From an uncultured Alistipes sp. (GTDB lineage Bacteria > Bacteroidota > Bacteroidia > Bacteroidales > Rikenellaceae): a stretch of DNA of 24,767 nucleotides. Positions within the stretch are counted from its first letter, which is position 1; the number at the start of each line of letters is the position of its first letter. Both the position numbers and the translations under genes were made by a program. Shown one piece after another: positions 8,140 through 14,919 of the stretch. The notes under the pieces are model-generated. The model made no database searches. It saw only the letters and a list, made by a program, of their open reading frames with translations, and was not told the DNA's origin. The stretch is taken from contig CATKXN010000027.1 of NCBI GenBank assembly GCA_949840605.1, positions 1-24,767 on the forward strand, written 5' to 3'.

Positions 8140-10112
8140 CGCGTCTTCTGATTTGCTATTCGGTAGAAGTGTCCGTCCTCGGCTCCCAGCAGGAGTTCCG
8201 GCGTGCCGTCGCCCCGCCAGTCGATGGGGGTCGGGCAGGTCGTGTGACCGGCCAGTATGCGTTCGCCGACGTTGCCCATGTATTCGTACCATATCTCGCC
8301 GTTCTCCTCGCGGACGTTGCGGAACCAGCAGGCGTTCTGGCTGTCGACGATCAGGTCGAGCCGTCCGTCGCCGTCCCAGTCGATGAAGCAGATCTTGCGG
8401 CGCCCGGATTGCCCGCCGATGCCGTCGTTCAGGCGCAGGAGCCCTTCGGATGTCTCCACCACCCCTTTTTTGGCGCTGTAAAGCGAACAGTTCGTGCCGT
8501 GGAAGATGCGACGGCCGGGACGGAGCAGCAGTTCGCCTTCGGGCGTGCGGAAACGTTCGTAATAGGCCAGGTAGCCCTCCTGGTCAAGGACGATGAGGTC
8601 CGTCAGGCCGTCACCGTTCCAGTCCGTCGCCACGGGCGTCGTGCGCCATTGCGTGACGAGCGTGCCGGGCTCGGGCGTCCACCAGTTCCAGGCGGGTTTG
8701 GGGGCCGCGCCCTCCCAGGCCACGCGCACGGGCTGCGCCGGAGCGAGTTTCAGTCCGTCTTTGCTGCCGAGGTTGCGGAACCATTCGATCTTGCCCCAGA
8801 TCGAGTTGACGATGATGTCGGGCAGCCCGTCGCCGTCCCAGTCGGCCACGGAGAGCACCGTATAGCCCCATTTGCGTTCGGCGGGACCTTGTATCGAGCC
8901 GTTTTCCCCGGCCTGGATGCGGATGGGTTTGCCGCCGGCGGTGAAGAGGCGCGGAGCGTCCCACACGGGGTTTTCGCCGCCCGAGAGGTTGCGTATGAAA
9001 GCGATCTCACCGGCCGAGTTGCCGGCAATGATGTCCTGTTTCCCGTCGCCGTCCCAGTCGAAGGCGCAGGGGGTCGAAAGGGCTCCGAATTTCACCAGAT
9101 CGGCCTGCTGGGTGAAGTAGACGGGAGACTCGAACTGCGGCATGCCTTTTTTGACCTTCCCCGTATGGCGCACCCAGGCCACGCGGCCGTCCTCGTCGCC
9201 GACGATGAGGTCGGGATGCCCGTCGCCGTCGAAATCCGAAACCACCGGGACGATCATCTCCAGATGGAGGCGGATCTCTCCGTGTTTGTTCGCAAGGGGA
9301 CGTCCCGCCGCAAAGCGGGGCTCCGTGCGGGTCCCGACGTTCTCGAACCAGGTCAGCCCGTCGACGACCTCGCCGCAGATCAGGTCCGGATCGCCGTCGC
9401 CGTCGAAGTCGGCGATACACGGATTGGGCGCTCCGTAGACGTCGATCGGGGCGCCTGCGGCCTCCACCTTGCCGCGGTTGACATATCCCCTGCCGGTGTT
9501 TTCCAGCAGGTAGACGTAGCCGTGCAGCGGACCCCGGGTCCAGCGTCCGAGGCTGTCGAAGGCGTTGTCCCAGCCGTAGTCGTCCCACGTGTCGATGCCC
9601 ACGACGATGTCCTTGTCGCCGTCGCCGTCCCAGTCGACGTAGTTCCACATGTTGCTCCGCGACTTGTTGTAGGTCGCTCCGAGCACCTCGCCTTCGTAGC
9701 GGAGGCGGCGTTTTTCGGCGTAGGGAGCCTTGAAAAAGTCGGGGTATTCGGTGTCCTTCGAGAGGACGTAGGGTTTGCCGTCCGCTTCCGAGAGGCGGAT
9801 GTTGTTCATCCCCTTCTCGCTGATGCGCTCGGCGGCGGCGAAACGGGGATGGCGCGGCGTGCCGATGTTCTTGAAGAAGTAGAGTCCCTTGTAAGGGCGG
9901 TCGGGGCAGGAGACAAGCAGGTCTTTCACGCCGTCGCCGTCGTAGTCTACGGGCAGCGGAATGCCCCAAAGCCCGACTCCCAGGTCGACCGTGAGGCCCG
10001 GGTTGTTGTAGCGCAGGGCTGTCGCTTCGGGAAACCGGGACGGGATCTCCTGTGCCGTTGTCAGCAGTGCAGAGAGGACGCCTCCGAGGAGGAACAGATT
10101 GCGGATTTTCAT
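8136..10112 (-). CDS. Secreted FG-GAP/VCBS repeat protein with nine DxDGDG-type Ca2+ loops
   Basis: Function unknown. The 658-residue protein has a short signal peptide (about 1-20) and consists almost entirely of repeats with calcium-loop motifs: DYDGDG (56), DWDGDG (160), DFDGDG (235), DFDGDG (293), DWDGDG (352), DWDGDG (424), DWNGDG (497), DWDGDG (578) and DWRGDG (631). Each is followed by a (P/K/V)DL(I/L)V-type strand and often by a W/Y-F-x-N-x-G segment. This predicts a seven- to nine-bladed beta-propeller. No separate catalytic domain is visible. In a glycan locus it could bind polysaccharide or be a propeller-fold lyase or hydrolase (some polysaccharide-lyase families are propellers), but no catalytic signature could be assigned. 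It is the first gene after the LacI regulator (57 bp away) and is translationally coupled to the esterase. Confidence 0.85.
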   Translation of the reverse strand: MKIRNLFLLGGVLSALLTTAQEIPSRFPEATALRYNNPGLTVDLGVGLWGIPLPVDYDGDGVKDLLVSCPDRPYKGLYFFKNIGTPRHPRFAAAERISEKGMNNIRLSEADGKPYVLSKDTEYPDFFKAPYAEKRRLRYEGEVLGATYNKSRSNMWNYVDWDGDGDKDIVVGIDTWDDYGWDNAFDSLGRWTRGPLHGYVYLLENTGRGYVNRGKVEAAGAPIDVYGAPNPCIADFDGDGDPDLICGEVVDGLTWFENVGTRTEPRFAAGRPLANKHGEIRLHLEMIVPVVSDFDGDGHPDLIVGDEDGRVAWVRHTGKVKKGMPQFESPVYFTQQADLVKFGALSTPCAFDWDGDGKQDIIAGNSAGEIAFIRNLSGGENPVWDAPRLFTAGGKPIRIQAGENGSIQGPAERKWGYTVLSVADWDGDGLPDIIVNSIWGKIEWFRNLGSKDGLKLAPAQPVRVAWEGAAPKPAWNWWTPEPGTLVTQWRTTPVATDWNGDGLTDLIVLDQEGYLAYYERFRTPEGELLLRPGRRIFHGTNCSLYSAKKGVVETSEGLLRLNDGIGGQSGRRKICFIDWDGDGRLDLIVDSQNACWFRNVREENGEIWYEYMGNVGERILAGHTTCPTPIDWRGDGTPELLLGAEDGHFYRIANQKTR

Positions 10113-10139
10113 GCGGTTCGTAGTTTATATTTTTTCTTG

Positions 10140-10151
10140 TAAATCGTTTTA
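10140..10151. promoter_or_regulatory. Candidate second LacI-type operator upstream of the propeller-esterase operon
   Basis: The 12-mer TAAATCGTTTTA is an imperfect palindrome centred on CG. It matches the core of the palindrome in the regulator's promoter (TAAAACGTTTTA) at 11 of 12 positions. It lies in the 57-bp gap between the regulator's stop and the start of the propeller gene. A TTTG at 10161-10164 (minus strand) could serve as the -33 element, but the expected -7 box is poor (TACAAGAA), so the promoter itself is uncertain. Confidence 0.5.
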
Positions 10152-10169
10152 GCTTCCGGACAAATTTTT

Positions 10170-11228
10170 TCAGCGTTCCGCCACCGCCTCTTCCGCGCTC
10201 CGCAGCTCCTCTTCGGGGGTGCTTCCGATGATCTCGGGCGTCAGCACGATGCGGGTGCAACTCCCTGGCTCGTCGCGTTGTTCGATGCTCTTGATCAGCA
10301 GGTCGAGGGCCTCGGTCCCGAACCGTTCGATGGGTTGGCGGACGTAGGCGATGGCGGTTTTATAGATGTCGAAGGCTTCGTTGGTGTCGAAGCAGGCGAT
10401 GGCGAAATCCTGGGGCACGCGCCAGCCGTTGCGGAAGATGGCGCTCAGCCCCTGGCCCGCCAGGGTGTTGGTGGCGAAAAAGAAAGCTTCGACGCGGCGT
10501 TGCCGGGCCTCGCGGATGATATCCTCGATCTTGGCGAGTTTGTCGTGGCGCAGGCGGTGTATGACGGTGTTTTCGGCCATTTCGTGTGCCAGCATGCAGC
10601 GGCGGTATCCCTCTTCACGCTCGCGGATGTTCGAGACTCCCATCGAATAGGAGATCATTTCGATGCGGGTGTATCCGCGCCGGATCAGGGCTTCGGTCGT
10701 TTCGTACCCTGCGCGGCGGTTGTTCAGCACGACGCTGCTGACCTCCAGGTCGGGCACCTCGCGGTCGAGCAGCACGAGCGGTATGTTCTGGCGGGCGATG
10801 TCGCGGATGATCTCGTCTGCACCCTCGCACGGAACGACCACCAAACCGTCGATGCCCTTGTTGCGGAAGACCTCGATCAGGTTCTTCAGCTTCTGCGGAT
10901 TTTCGTCCGTGCTGCCGAACAGCACGGTATACTTATATTTATATGCGTGGTTTTCGATGCACCGGGCGATGTCGGCGAAGAATTTGTTCGAGATGTCCGA
11001 AACGATGACGCCGATGGTGTTGGTCTTGCCGCTGCGCAGGGTGCGGGCGGCGTTATTGGGCTGGTAGTTAAGCTTCTGGGCGACTTCCAGAATGCGCTGG
11101 GCGGTTTCCTTGTTCACCCGGTAGGTATCCTTGCCGTCGGCCTTGTTGTTCATGACGAACGAGACCAGGGCGATCGAAACGCCCGCCTCCGTGGCAATAT
11201 CTTTTATGGTTACCCGTTTCGTGCGCAT
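10170..11228 (-). CDS. LacI-family transcriptional regulator
   Basis: DNA-binding repressor that probably senses a sugar or sugar phosphate from this locus. From the ATG at 11228 it has 352 residues: helix-turn-helix about 7-26 (TIKDIATEAGVSIALVSFVMN), hinge helix about 54-67 (NYQPNNAARTLRSG) and a periplasmic-binding-protein-like sensor domain from about 70 (NTIGVIVSDISNKFFADIARCIE) to about 340. A TTG 21 bp upstream (11249) would add seven residues, but the ATG directly before the HTH fits the family better. It is divergent from the DUF6786-araB pair and in line with the propeller-to-SusC operon. A palindrome in its own promoter implies autoregulation. The effector is unknown. Confidence 0.94.
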   Translation of the reverse strand: MRTKRVTIKDIATEAGVSIALVSFVMNNKADGKDTYRVNKETAQRILEVAQKLNYQPNNAARTLRSGKTNTIGVIVSDISNKFFADIARCIENHAYKYKYTVLFGSTDENPQKLKNLIEVFRNKGIDGLVVVPCEGADEIIRDIARQNIPLVLLDREVPDLEVSSVVLNNRRAGYETTEALIRRGYTRIEMISYSMGVSNIREREEGYRRCMLAHEMAENTVIHRLRHDKLAKIEDIIREARQRRVEAFFFATNTLAGQGLSAIFRNGWRVPQDFAIACFDTNEAFDIYKTAIAYVRQPIERFGTEALDLLIKSIEQRDEPGSCTRIVLTPEIIGSTPEEELRSAEEAVAER

Positions 11229-11274
11229 ATTTTTGGCGATTTTTTGCAATATCTGGGAATTTCTGTTACATTTG

Positions 11275-11305
11275 CAAAAGTAATTAAAACGTTTTAATAA
11301 ACAAA
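11275..11305 (-). promoter_or_regulatory. Bacteroidetes-type promoter for the LacI regulator gene
   Basis: On the minus strand a TTTG (-33) at 11302-11305 is followed by 19 nt and the -7 box TACTTTTG at 11275-11282, matching TAnnTTTG exactly. The expected start of transcription (about 11271) leaves a leader of about 43 nt to the ATG. The whole 16-bp operator palindrome fits inside the 19-nt spacer. Confidence 0.75.
11283..11298. promoter_or_regulatory. Perfect 16-bp palindrome, predicted LacI-family operator
   Basis: ATTAAAACGTTTTAAT is a perfect even palindrome with the central CG typical of LacI-family operators. It occupies the spacer of the regulator's own promoter and lies 45 bp before the ATG of the divergent DUF6786-like gene. 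Binding here would block the regulator's promoter and probably affect the divergent pair. Confidence 0.75.
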
Positions 11306-11343
11306 TTTTTTCGCGTTTTTTTTGAATTTATCCTTTTCTGCAT

Positions 11344-12483
11344 ATGAAAACATACGGTGAATCGCGTTCATTTTTGGAGAGTTGCGGGGTTCGGGGCGTG
11401 GAGTTGTCCGACGAATCGGGCCGGGCGCGGGTCTATCTGGTTCCGGCGTGGCAGGGACGGGTGATGACCTCGACGGCCACCGGACCCGGCGGACCCGGCT
11501 ACGGCTGGATAAACCGTTCGCTGATTGCTTCGGGGGGCCTGAAATCTCAATTCAACCCTTTCGGCGGCGAAGAACGCCTCTGGCTCGGGCCTGAGGGCGG
11601 TCCCTATTCGCTCTACTTCGCACCCGGCGCCGAGCAGGTTTATGCCAACTGGCAGGTCCCGGCGGCACTGGACACCGAACCTTTCCGGGTGGTCGGACGC
11701 GATGCCCGTCAGGTGCGCTTCGAGGCTGAAATGTCGCTTCGCAACGCTGCCGGAACCCGCTTTGAGATCGGGGTGGCGCGTCGCGTCGAACTCCTCTCGC
11801 TCCGGCAGGCGGAGGCGTCGCTGGGGCGTGCCCTGCCGCCGGAACTCGCGGTGGCGGCCTACCGCAGCGAGAACCGGATCGGGAACTGCGGTCCGGACGC
11901 CTGGACGCCTGCGGGCGGCGCCCCATCGGTCTGGATGCTCGGGATGTTCACGCCGTCGCCGTCGACCGTCGTTTTCCTGCCCTGCGACGGGGAGGATGCG
12001 CGGGCGGCCGTCAACAGCGACTATTTCGGAACGCTTCCGGACGACCGGCTCTCCGTCTCCGGAGGGCTCGTATGCCTGCGGATCGACGGCGCTTTCCGGT
12101 CGAAGATCGGGCTGCCTGCGGGCCGCGATACGGGGCTTTGCGGCAGTTACGATGCGGCGTCGCACCATGTGACGCTGGTCCGCTACCGGCGTTCCGCGGC
12201 GGGCGACCGCTATGTGGATAGCCGCTGGGGTGCGCAGACGAACCCGTTCGGCGGGGATGTCGTCAACGCCTACAACGACGGGCCGACCGAGACCGGCGAG
12301 GTGATGGGCCCGTTCTACGAAATCGAAACCTCCTCGCCGGCGGCTTTCCTGCGGCCCGGCGAGACGCTGAGCCACACGCAGGAGGTCTTCCACCTGCAGG
12401 GAGACGAAGCCTTGCTCGAAGAACTCCTCCGTGGCCTGATACCCGGAGGGCTGCGGGCCGTTAAAAAAGCGTTCAACCAGTAA
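11344..12483 (+). CDS. DUF6786-like protein, possibly mutarotase-like fold
   Basis: A 379-residue protein without signal peptide or membrane segment, so probably cytoplasmic. Conserved-looking stretches are the N-terminal GRVMTSTATGPGGPGYGWIN (38-57), then FNPFGGEERLWLGPEGGPYSLYF (70-92), NWQVPAALDTEPF (102-114) and a late DVVNAYNDGPTETGEVMGPFYEIET. These recall a Bacteroidetes family I know as DUF6786, whose sheet-rich pattern (GGEERLWLGPEGG) resembles galactose-mutarotase-like proteins; both links are from memory. It opens the plus-strand arm and is followed after 11 bp by the AraB-like kinase. A role as a sugar epimerase or mutarotase feeding the isomerase-kinase pair is plausible but inferred. 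Confidence 0.8.
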   Translation: MKTYGESRSFLESCGVRGVELSDESGRARVYLVPAWQGRVMTSTATGPGGPGYGWINRSLIASGGLKSQFNPFGGEERLWLGPEGGPYSLYFAPGAEQVYANWQVPAALDTEPFRVVGRDARQVRFEAEMSLRNAAGTRFEIGVARRVELLSLRQAEASLGRALPPELAVAAYRSENRIGNCGPDAWTPAGGAPSVWMLGMFTPSPSTVVFLPCDGEDARAAVNSDYFGTLPDDRLSVSGGLVCLRIDGAFRSKIGLPAGRDTGLCGSYDAASHHVTLVRYRRSAAGDRYVDSRWGAQTNPFGGDVVNAYNDGPTETGEVMGPFYEIETSSPAAFLRPGETLSHTQEVFHLQGDEALLEELLRGLIPGGLRAVKKAFNQ

Positions 12484-12494
12484 CTGAAATAATT

Positions 12495-14120
12495 ATGCAA
12501 CCTCGAACCAATTATCTTTTGGGCGTCGATTTCGGGAGCGATTCCGTGCGGTGCCTCGTCGTCGTCGCCGCCGACGGGTCGGAGCTCGCTTCGGCGGTGG
12601 TGGCCTATCCCCGGTGGGCCGAGCGGCTCTACTGCGATCCCGCGCACAACCGCTACCGCCAGCATCCGCTCGACTATATCGAATCGTTGGAGGCATCTGT
12701 CCGCCAGGCGCTGGCGGCTTGCGGACGCGACGTTGCCGACGCCGTCCGCGGCATCTCCTTCGACACTACGGCGTCCACCCCGGCGCTGACCGACGCACAA
12801 GGCACCCCGCTGGCTCTGCTGCCGGAGTTCGCCGAGGAGCCCGATGCGATGTTCGTGCTCTGGAAGGACCATACGGCGCTCGCCGAAGCGGATGAGATAA
12901 ACGATTTAGCAAAAAAGTGGGAAATCGACTACACGCGTTACAGCGGCGGCACTTACTCCTGCGAATGGGTGTGGGCCAAGATGCTCCATTGCCTGCGCCG
13001 TTCGCCCGGATTGCTGCCGGCGGCCTATTCGTGGGTGGAGCACTGCGACTGGATCAGCGCCCTGCTGGTCGGGGACACGACCCCCGAAACCATCGCCCGC
13101 AGCCGCTGTGTGGCCGGGCACAAGGCGATGTGGCACGCCTCGTGGGGCGGACTTCCCGCGCCGGAGTTCCTGGAAGCGGTCGATCCGCTGCTGGGCGTCT
13201 TCCGCGGCCATCTTTATTCCGACACCGTCACGGGTGACGCGTGCGTGGGCCGGCTGTGCGGCGAGTGGGCCGCCCGGCTGGGGCTGAAACCGGGCATCGC
13301 CGTCGGCGTGGGGGCCATCGACTGCCATGTCGGGGCCGTCGGGGCAGGGATCGTTCCCGGAACGCTGGTCAAGGTGATGGGGACCTCGACGTGCGACATC
13401 GTGGTCGGCACCTACGACGAGGTCGGCAGCAGGACCGTGCGCGGCATCTGCGGCCAGGTCGACGGTTCGGTGCTGCCCGGATATATCGGTTTCGAGGCCG
13501 GGCAGGCTGCCTTCGGCGACCTGTACGCCTGGTTCCGGCGGGTGATGGCGTGGCCGCTGCGGCAGATTGCCGGAAGCGACCCGCAGCTTGAAGAGCGAAT
13601 CCTCGGGGAGCTGACGGCCGAGGCCGAACGGCTGCCCCTGACACCCGACGATCCCGTGGCGCTCGACTGGCACAATGGCCGCCGGACGCCCGATGCCGAC
13701 CCCCGGGTGCGGGGTGCGCTGGACGGACTGACCCTTGCGACGTCGGCGCCGGCCCTTTACAAGGCGCTGGTCGAAGCGACGGTCTTCGGCTCCCGGGCCA
13801 TCAACGAGCGGATGCTCGAAGAGGGGGTGCCCATCGACAACATCCTCGCCATCGGCGGCATCGCCCGCAAATCGTCTTTCGTGATGCAGACGATGGCCGA
13901 CGTCATCGGCGTTCCGATCCGGGTGGTGGACAGCGACCAGGCCTGTGCCCTGGGTGCGGCGATGTTCGCGTCGGTCGCTGCCGGGCTCTACGGGTCGGTG
14001 CAGGAGGCCCAGCGGGCGATGTGCCCCGGCTTCTCGGACGAATACTTTCCCGATATGGAGCGTCACGCGGTTTACGACCGCCTCTACGACCGTTATCTGA
14101 AACTCGGGGGACGTCGTTGA
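12495..14120 (+). CDS. araB: FGGY-family kinase of the ribulokinase (AraB) type
   Basis: ATP-dependent kinase phosphorylating a ketopentose (L-ribulose classically; D-ribulose and related ketoses are known alternative substrates). The 541-residue protein shows the FGGY N-terminal signature VDFGSDSVR (11-19), FVLWKDHTA (120-128), SRCVAGHKAMWHASWGGLP (203-221) and VKVMGTSTCDIVV (292-304), which together point to AraB rather than FucK or XylB. The probable catalytic Asp is D276 (GAIDCHVGAVG). The C-terminal ATP-binding part has IGGIARKSSFVMQTMADV. It forms a two-gene unit with the DUF6786-like gene. There is no araA or araD here; the only isomerase in the locus is FucI, which in other bacteria makes D-ribulose or L-fuculose, so this kinase may serve one of those. 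The symbol reflects family resemblance, not proven substrate. Confidence 0.9.
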   Translation: MQPRTNYLLGVDFGSDSVRCLVVVAADGSELASAVVAYPRWAERLYCDPAHNRYRQHPLDYIESLEASVRQALAACGRDVADAVRGISFDTTASTPALTDAQGTPLALLPEFAEEPDAMFVLWKDHTALAEADEINDLAKKWEIDYTRYSGGTYSCEWVWAKMLHCLRRSPGLLPAAYSWVEHCDWISALLVGDTTPETIARSRCVAGHKAMWHASWGGLPAPEFLEAVDPLLGVFRGHLYSDTVTGDACVGRLCGEWAARLGLKPGIAVGVGAIDCHVGAVGAGIVPGTLVKVMGTSTCDIVVGTYDEVGSRTVRGICGQVDGSVLPGYIGFEAGQAAFGDLYAWFRRVMAWPLRQIAGSDPQLEERILGELTAEAERLPLTPDDPVALDWHNGRRTPDADPRVRGALDGLTLATSAPALYKALVEATVFGSRAINERMLEEGVPIDNILAIGGIARKSSFVMQTMADVIGVPIRVVDSDQACALGAAMFASVAAGLYGSVQEAQRAMCPGFSDEYFPDMERHAVYDRLYDRYLKLGGRR

Positions 14121-14159
14121 GCGGGCGTTCCGGACAGTCAAACGGTGCGGGACGCGGGT

Positions 14160-14184
14160 AAAAGCCGACGAATCGGTCGGTTTT
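14160..14184 (+). terminator. Probable rho-independent terminator after the araB-like gene
   Basis: The arms CCGAC (14165-14169) and GTCGG (14176-14180) flank a six-base loop. The stem is followed by TTTT and preceded by AAAA, so the flanks can extend it around a bulged G. It is 40 bp after the araB stop. The stem is short, so efficiency is uncertain. Confidence 0.45.
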
Positions 14185-14239
14185 GCCCGCGGCTTACGCT
14201 ATCTTTAGACAGGCGGCGGTTCGGAAGTGCTCAAATAAA

Positions 14240-14271
14240 TTTGGCACTCCGCTCACCTTGCACTATCTTTG
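14240..14271 (+). promoter_or_regulatory. Promoter in repeat unit 2
   Basis: TTTG at 14240-14243, a 20-nt spacer and TATCTTTG at 14264-14271 match the Bacteroidetes -33/-7 consensus. The leader to queD would be about 150 nt and would include the next two units. Confidence 0.6.
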
Positions 14272-14315
14272 GCGTTGCCTTAGACAGGCTGCGCCTCGGC
14301 AAAATGCAAGTAAAC

Positions 14316-14347
14316 TTGCTTTTGCGGCCCGGCTTGCACTATCTTTG
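14316..14347 (+). promoter_or_regulatory. Promoter in repeat unit 3
   Basis: TTG at 14316-14318, inside the right inner arm of the palindrome, is followed by 21 nt and TATCTTTG at 14340-14347. A transcript from here would have a leader of about 75 nt that contains the unit-4 hairpin. Confidence 0.65.
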
Positions 14348-14391
14348 ACTTTGTCTTAGACAGGCTGCGCCTCGGCAAAATGCAAGTAAAC

Positions 14392-14422
14392 TTGCTTTTG
14401 CGCTCGGCTTGCACTATCTTTG
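14392..14422 (+). promoter_or_regulatory. Promoter in repeat unit 4, directly before queD
   Basis: TTG at 14392-14394, a 20-nt spacer and TATCTTTG at 14415-14422. With the usual distance from the -7 box, transcription would begin at about 14426-14428, that is at the queD ATG (14427). The transcript would be leaderless or nearly so. Confidence 0.7.
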
Positions 14423-14426
14423 TCCT

Positions 14427-14879
14427 ATGACAGTGATCAGATTGACCAAAGAATTTTCGTTCGAGGCGGCGCACGCCCTCGACGGATACGACGGGCCGTG
14501 CCGCGAAATCCACGGGCACTCCTATCGGTTGTTCGTGACGGTGAAAGGCACCCCGGCCGAAAAGGAGGACGATCCCAAATGCGGGATGGTGATGGACTTC
14601 GGGGTGCTGAAGCGGATCGTGAACGAAGAGATCGTTTCGCGTTTCGACCATGCGCTGGTGCTGCGCGGTTCGGCGTCGGGTGCGGAAATGCGCCGGGTGC
14701 TCGCCGCACGGTTCGGCAACATCCTGACGGTGGATTACCAGCCTACGTGCGAGAACATGCTCGCCGATTTCGCCCGACGCATCGCTGTCCGGCTTCCCGA
14801 AGGCGTTGCGCTCCATTCGCTGAAGCTCCACGAGACTGCAACTTCGTTTGCCGAATGGTTCGCCGGCGACAACGAGTGA
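14427..14879 (+). CDS. queD: 6-carboxy-tetrahydropterin synthase / PTPS family (QueD)
   Basis: Cytoplasmic zinc enzyme converting dihydroneopterin triphosphate to 6-carboxy-5,6,7,8-tetrahydropterin in queuosine/7-deazaguanine synthesis. The 150-residue protein has the zinc histidines H16 (FEAAHAL), H29 and H31 (IHGHSY), the catalytic C25 (GPCREIHGH), MDFGVLK, D74-H75 (FDHALVL), the PTCEN motif (107-111, PT-x-EN being usual in QueD) and E136 (LHET). The ATG at 14427 is required because any later start would lose H16; an upstream TTG (14409) lies inside the promoter and is rejected. It is followed after 40 bp by polA. Other queuosine genes are not in the window. A eukaryote-like pyruvoyl-tetrahydropterin synthase role is less likely given PTxEN. 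Confidence 0.93.
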   Translation: MTVIRLTKEFSFEAAHALDGYDGPCREIHGHSYRLFVTVKGTPAEKEDDPKCGMVMDFGVLKRIVNEEIVSRFDHALVLRGSASGAEMRRVLAARFGNILTVDYQPTCENMLADFARRIAVRLPEGVALHSLKLHETATSFAEWFAGDNE

Positions 14880-14919
14880 CACCTCCCCCGAACACACGCG
14901 ACGCAACTTAAATACAGAT

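Larger units (their letters stand above)
14181..14422 (+). repeat. Tandem array of about 75-bp promoter-bearing palindromic units
   Basis: Two near-identical units (14280-14347 and 14356-14422, 76 bp apart) follow a diverged one (14205-14271, 75 bp before the first) and a partial fourth (14181-14206, keeping only the 3' end). Each full unit starts TTAGACAGGC and ends CTATCTTTG. In the two close copies the centre is an imperfect palindrome with outer arms GCAAAA/TTTTGC and inner arms GCAAGT/ACTTGC around AA, with one unpaired T (14299-14325 and 14375-14401). In the diverged unit the arms have changed to AGTGC/GCACT and CAAAT/ATTTG (14226-14248), yet the pairing, the unpaired T and the AA centre are kept. 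This stretch accounts for most of the 306-bp gap between araB and queD. Confidence 0.85.

Noticed and set aside
8106..10142. A 678-codon open frame on the plus strand opposite the propeller gene
   Set aside because: The regular spacing of its Val-Ala-Val-Pro-Val stretches simply mirrors the DxDGDG repeats of the true gene on the minus strand.
10129..10260. Read-through or extended form of the propeller protein into the regulator gene
   Set aside because: The frame crossing this junction is not the frame of the propeller protein, whose signal peptide starts at 10112.
11229..11249. TTG start for the LacI regulator seven codons upstream
   Set aside because: The ATG at 11228 gives the normal LacI N-terminus directly before the helix-turn-helix.
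14181..14422. CRISPR array
   Set aside because: Repeats are tandem with no unique spacers, the unit contains promoter elements, and there are no cas genes.
14120..14427. tRNA, riboswitch or other structured RNA gene in the largest intergenic gap
   Set aside because: No cloverleaf or known riboswitch core was seen; the structure present is explained by the promoter-bearing repeats and a short terminator.
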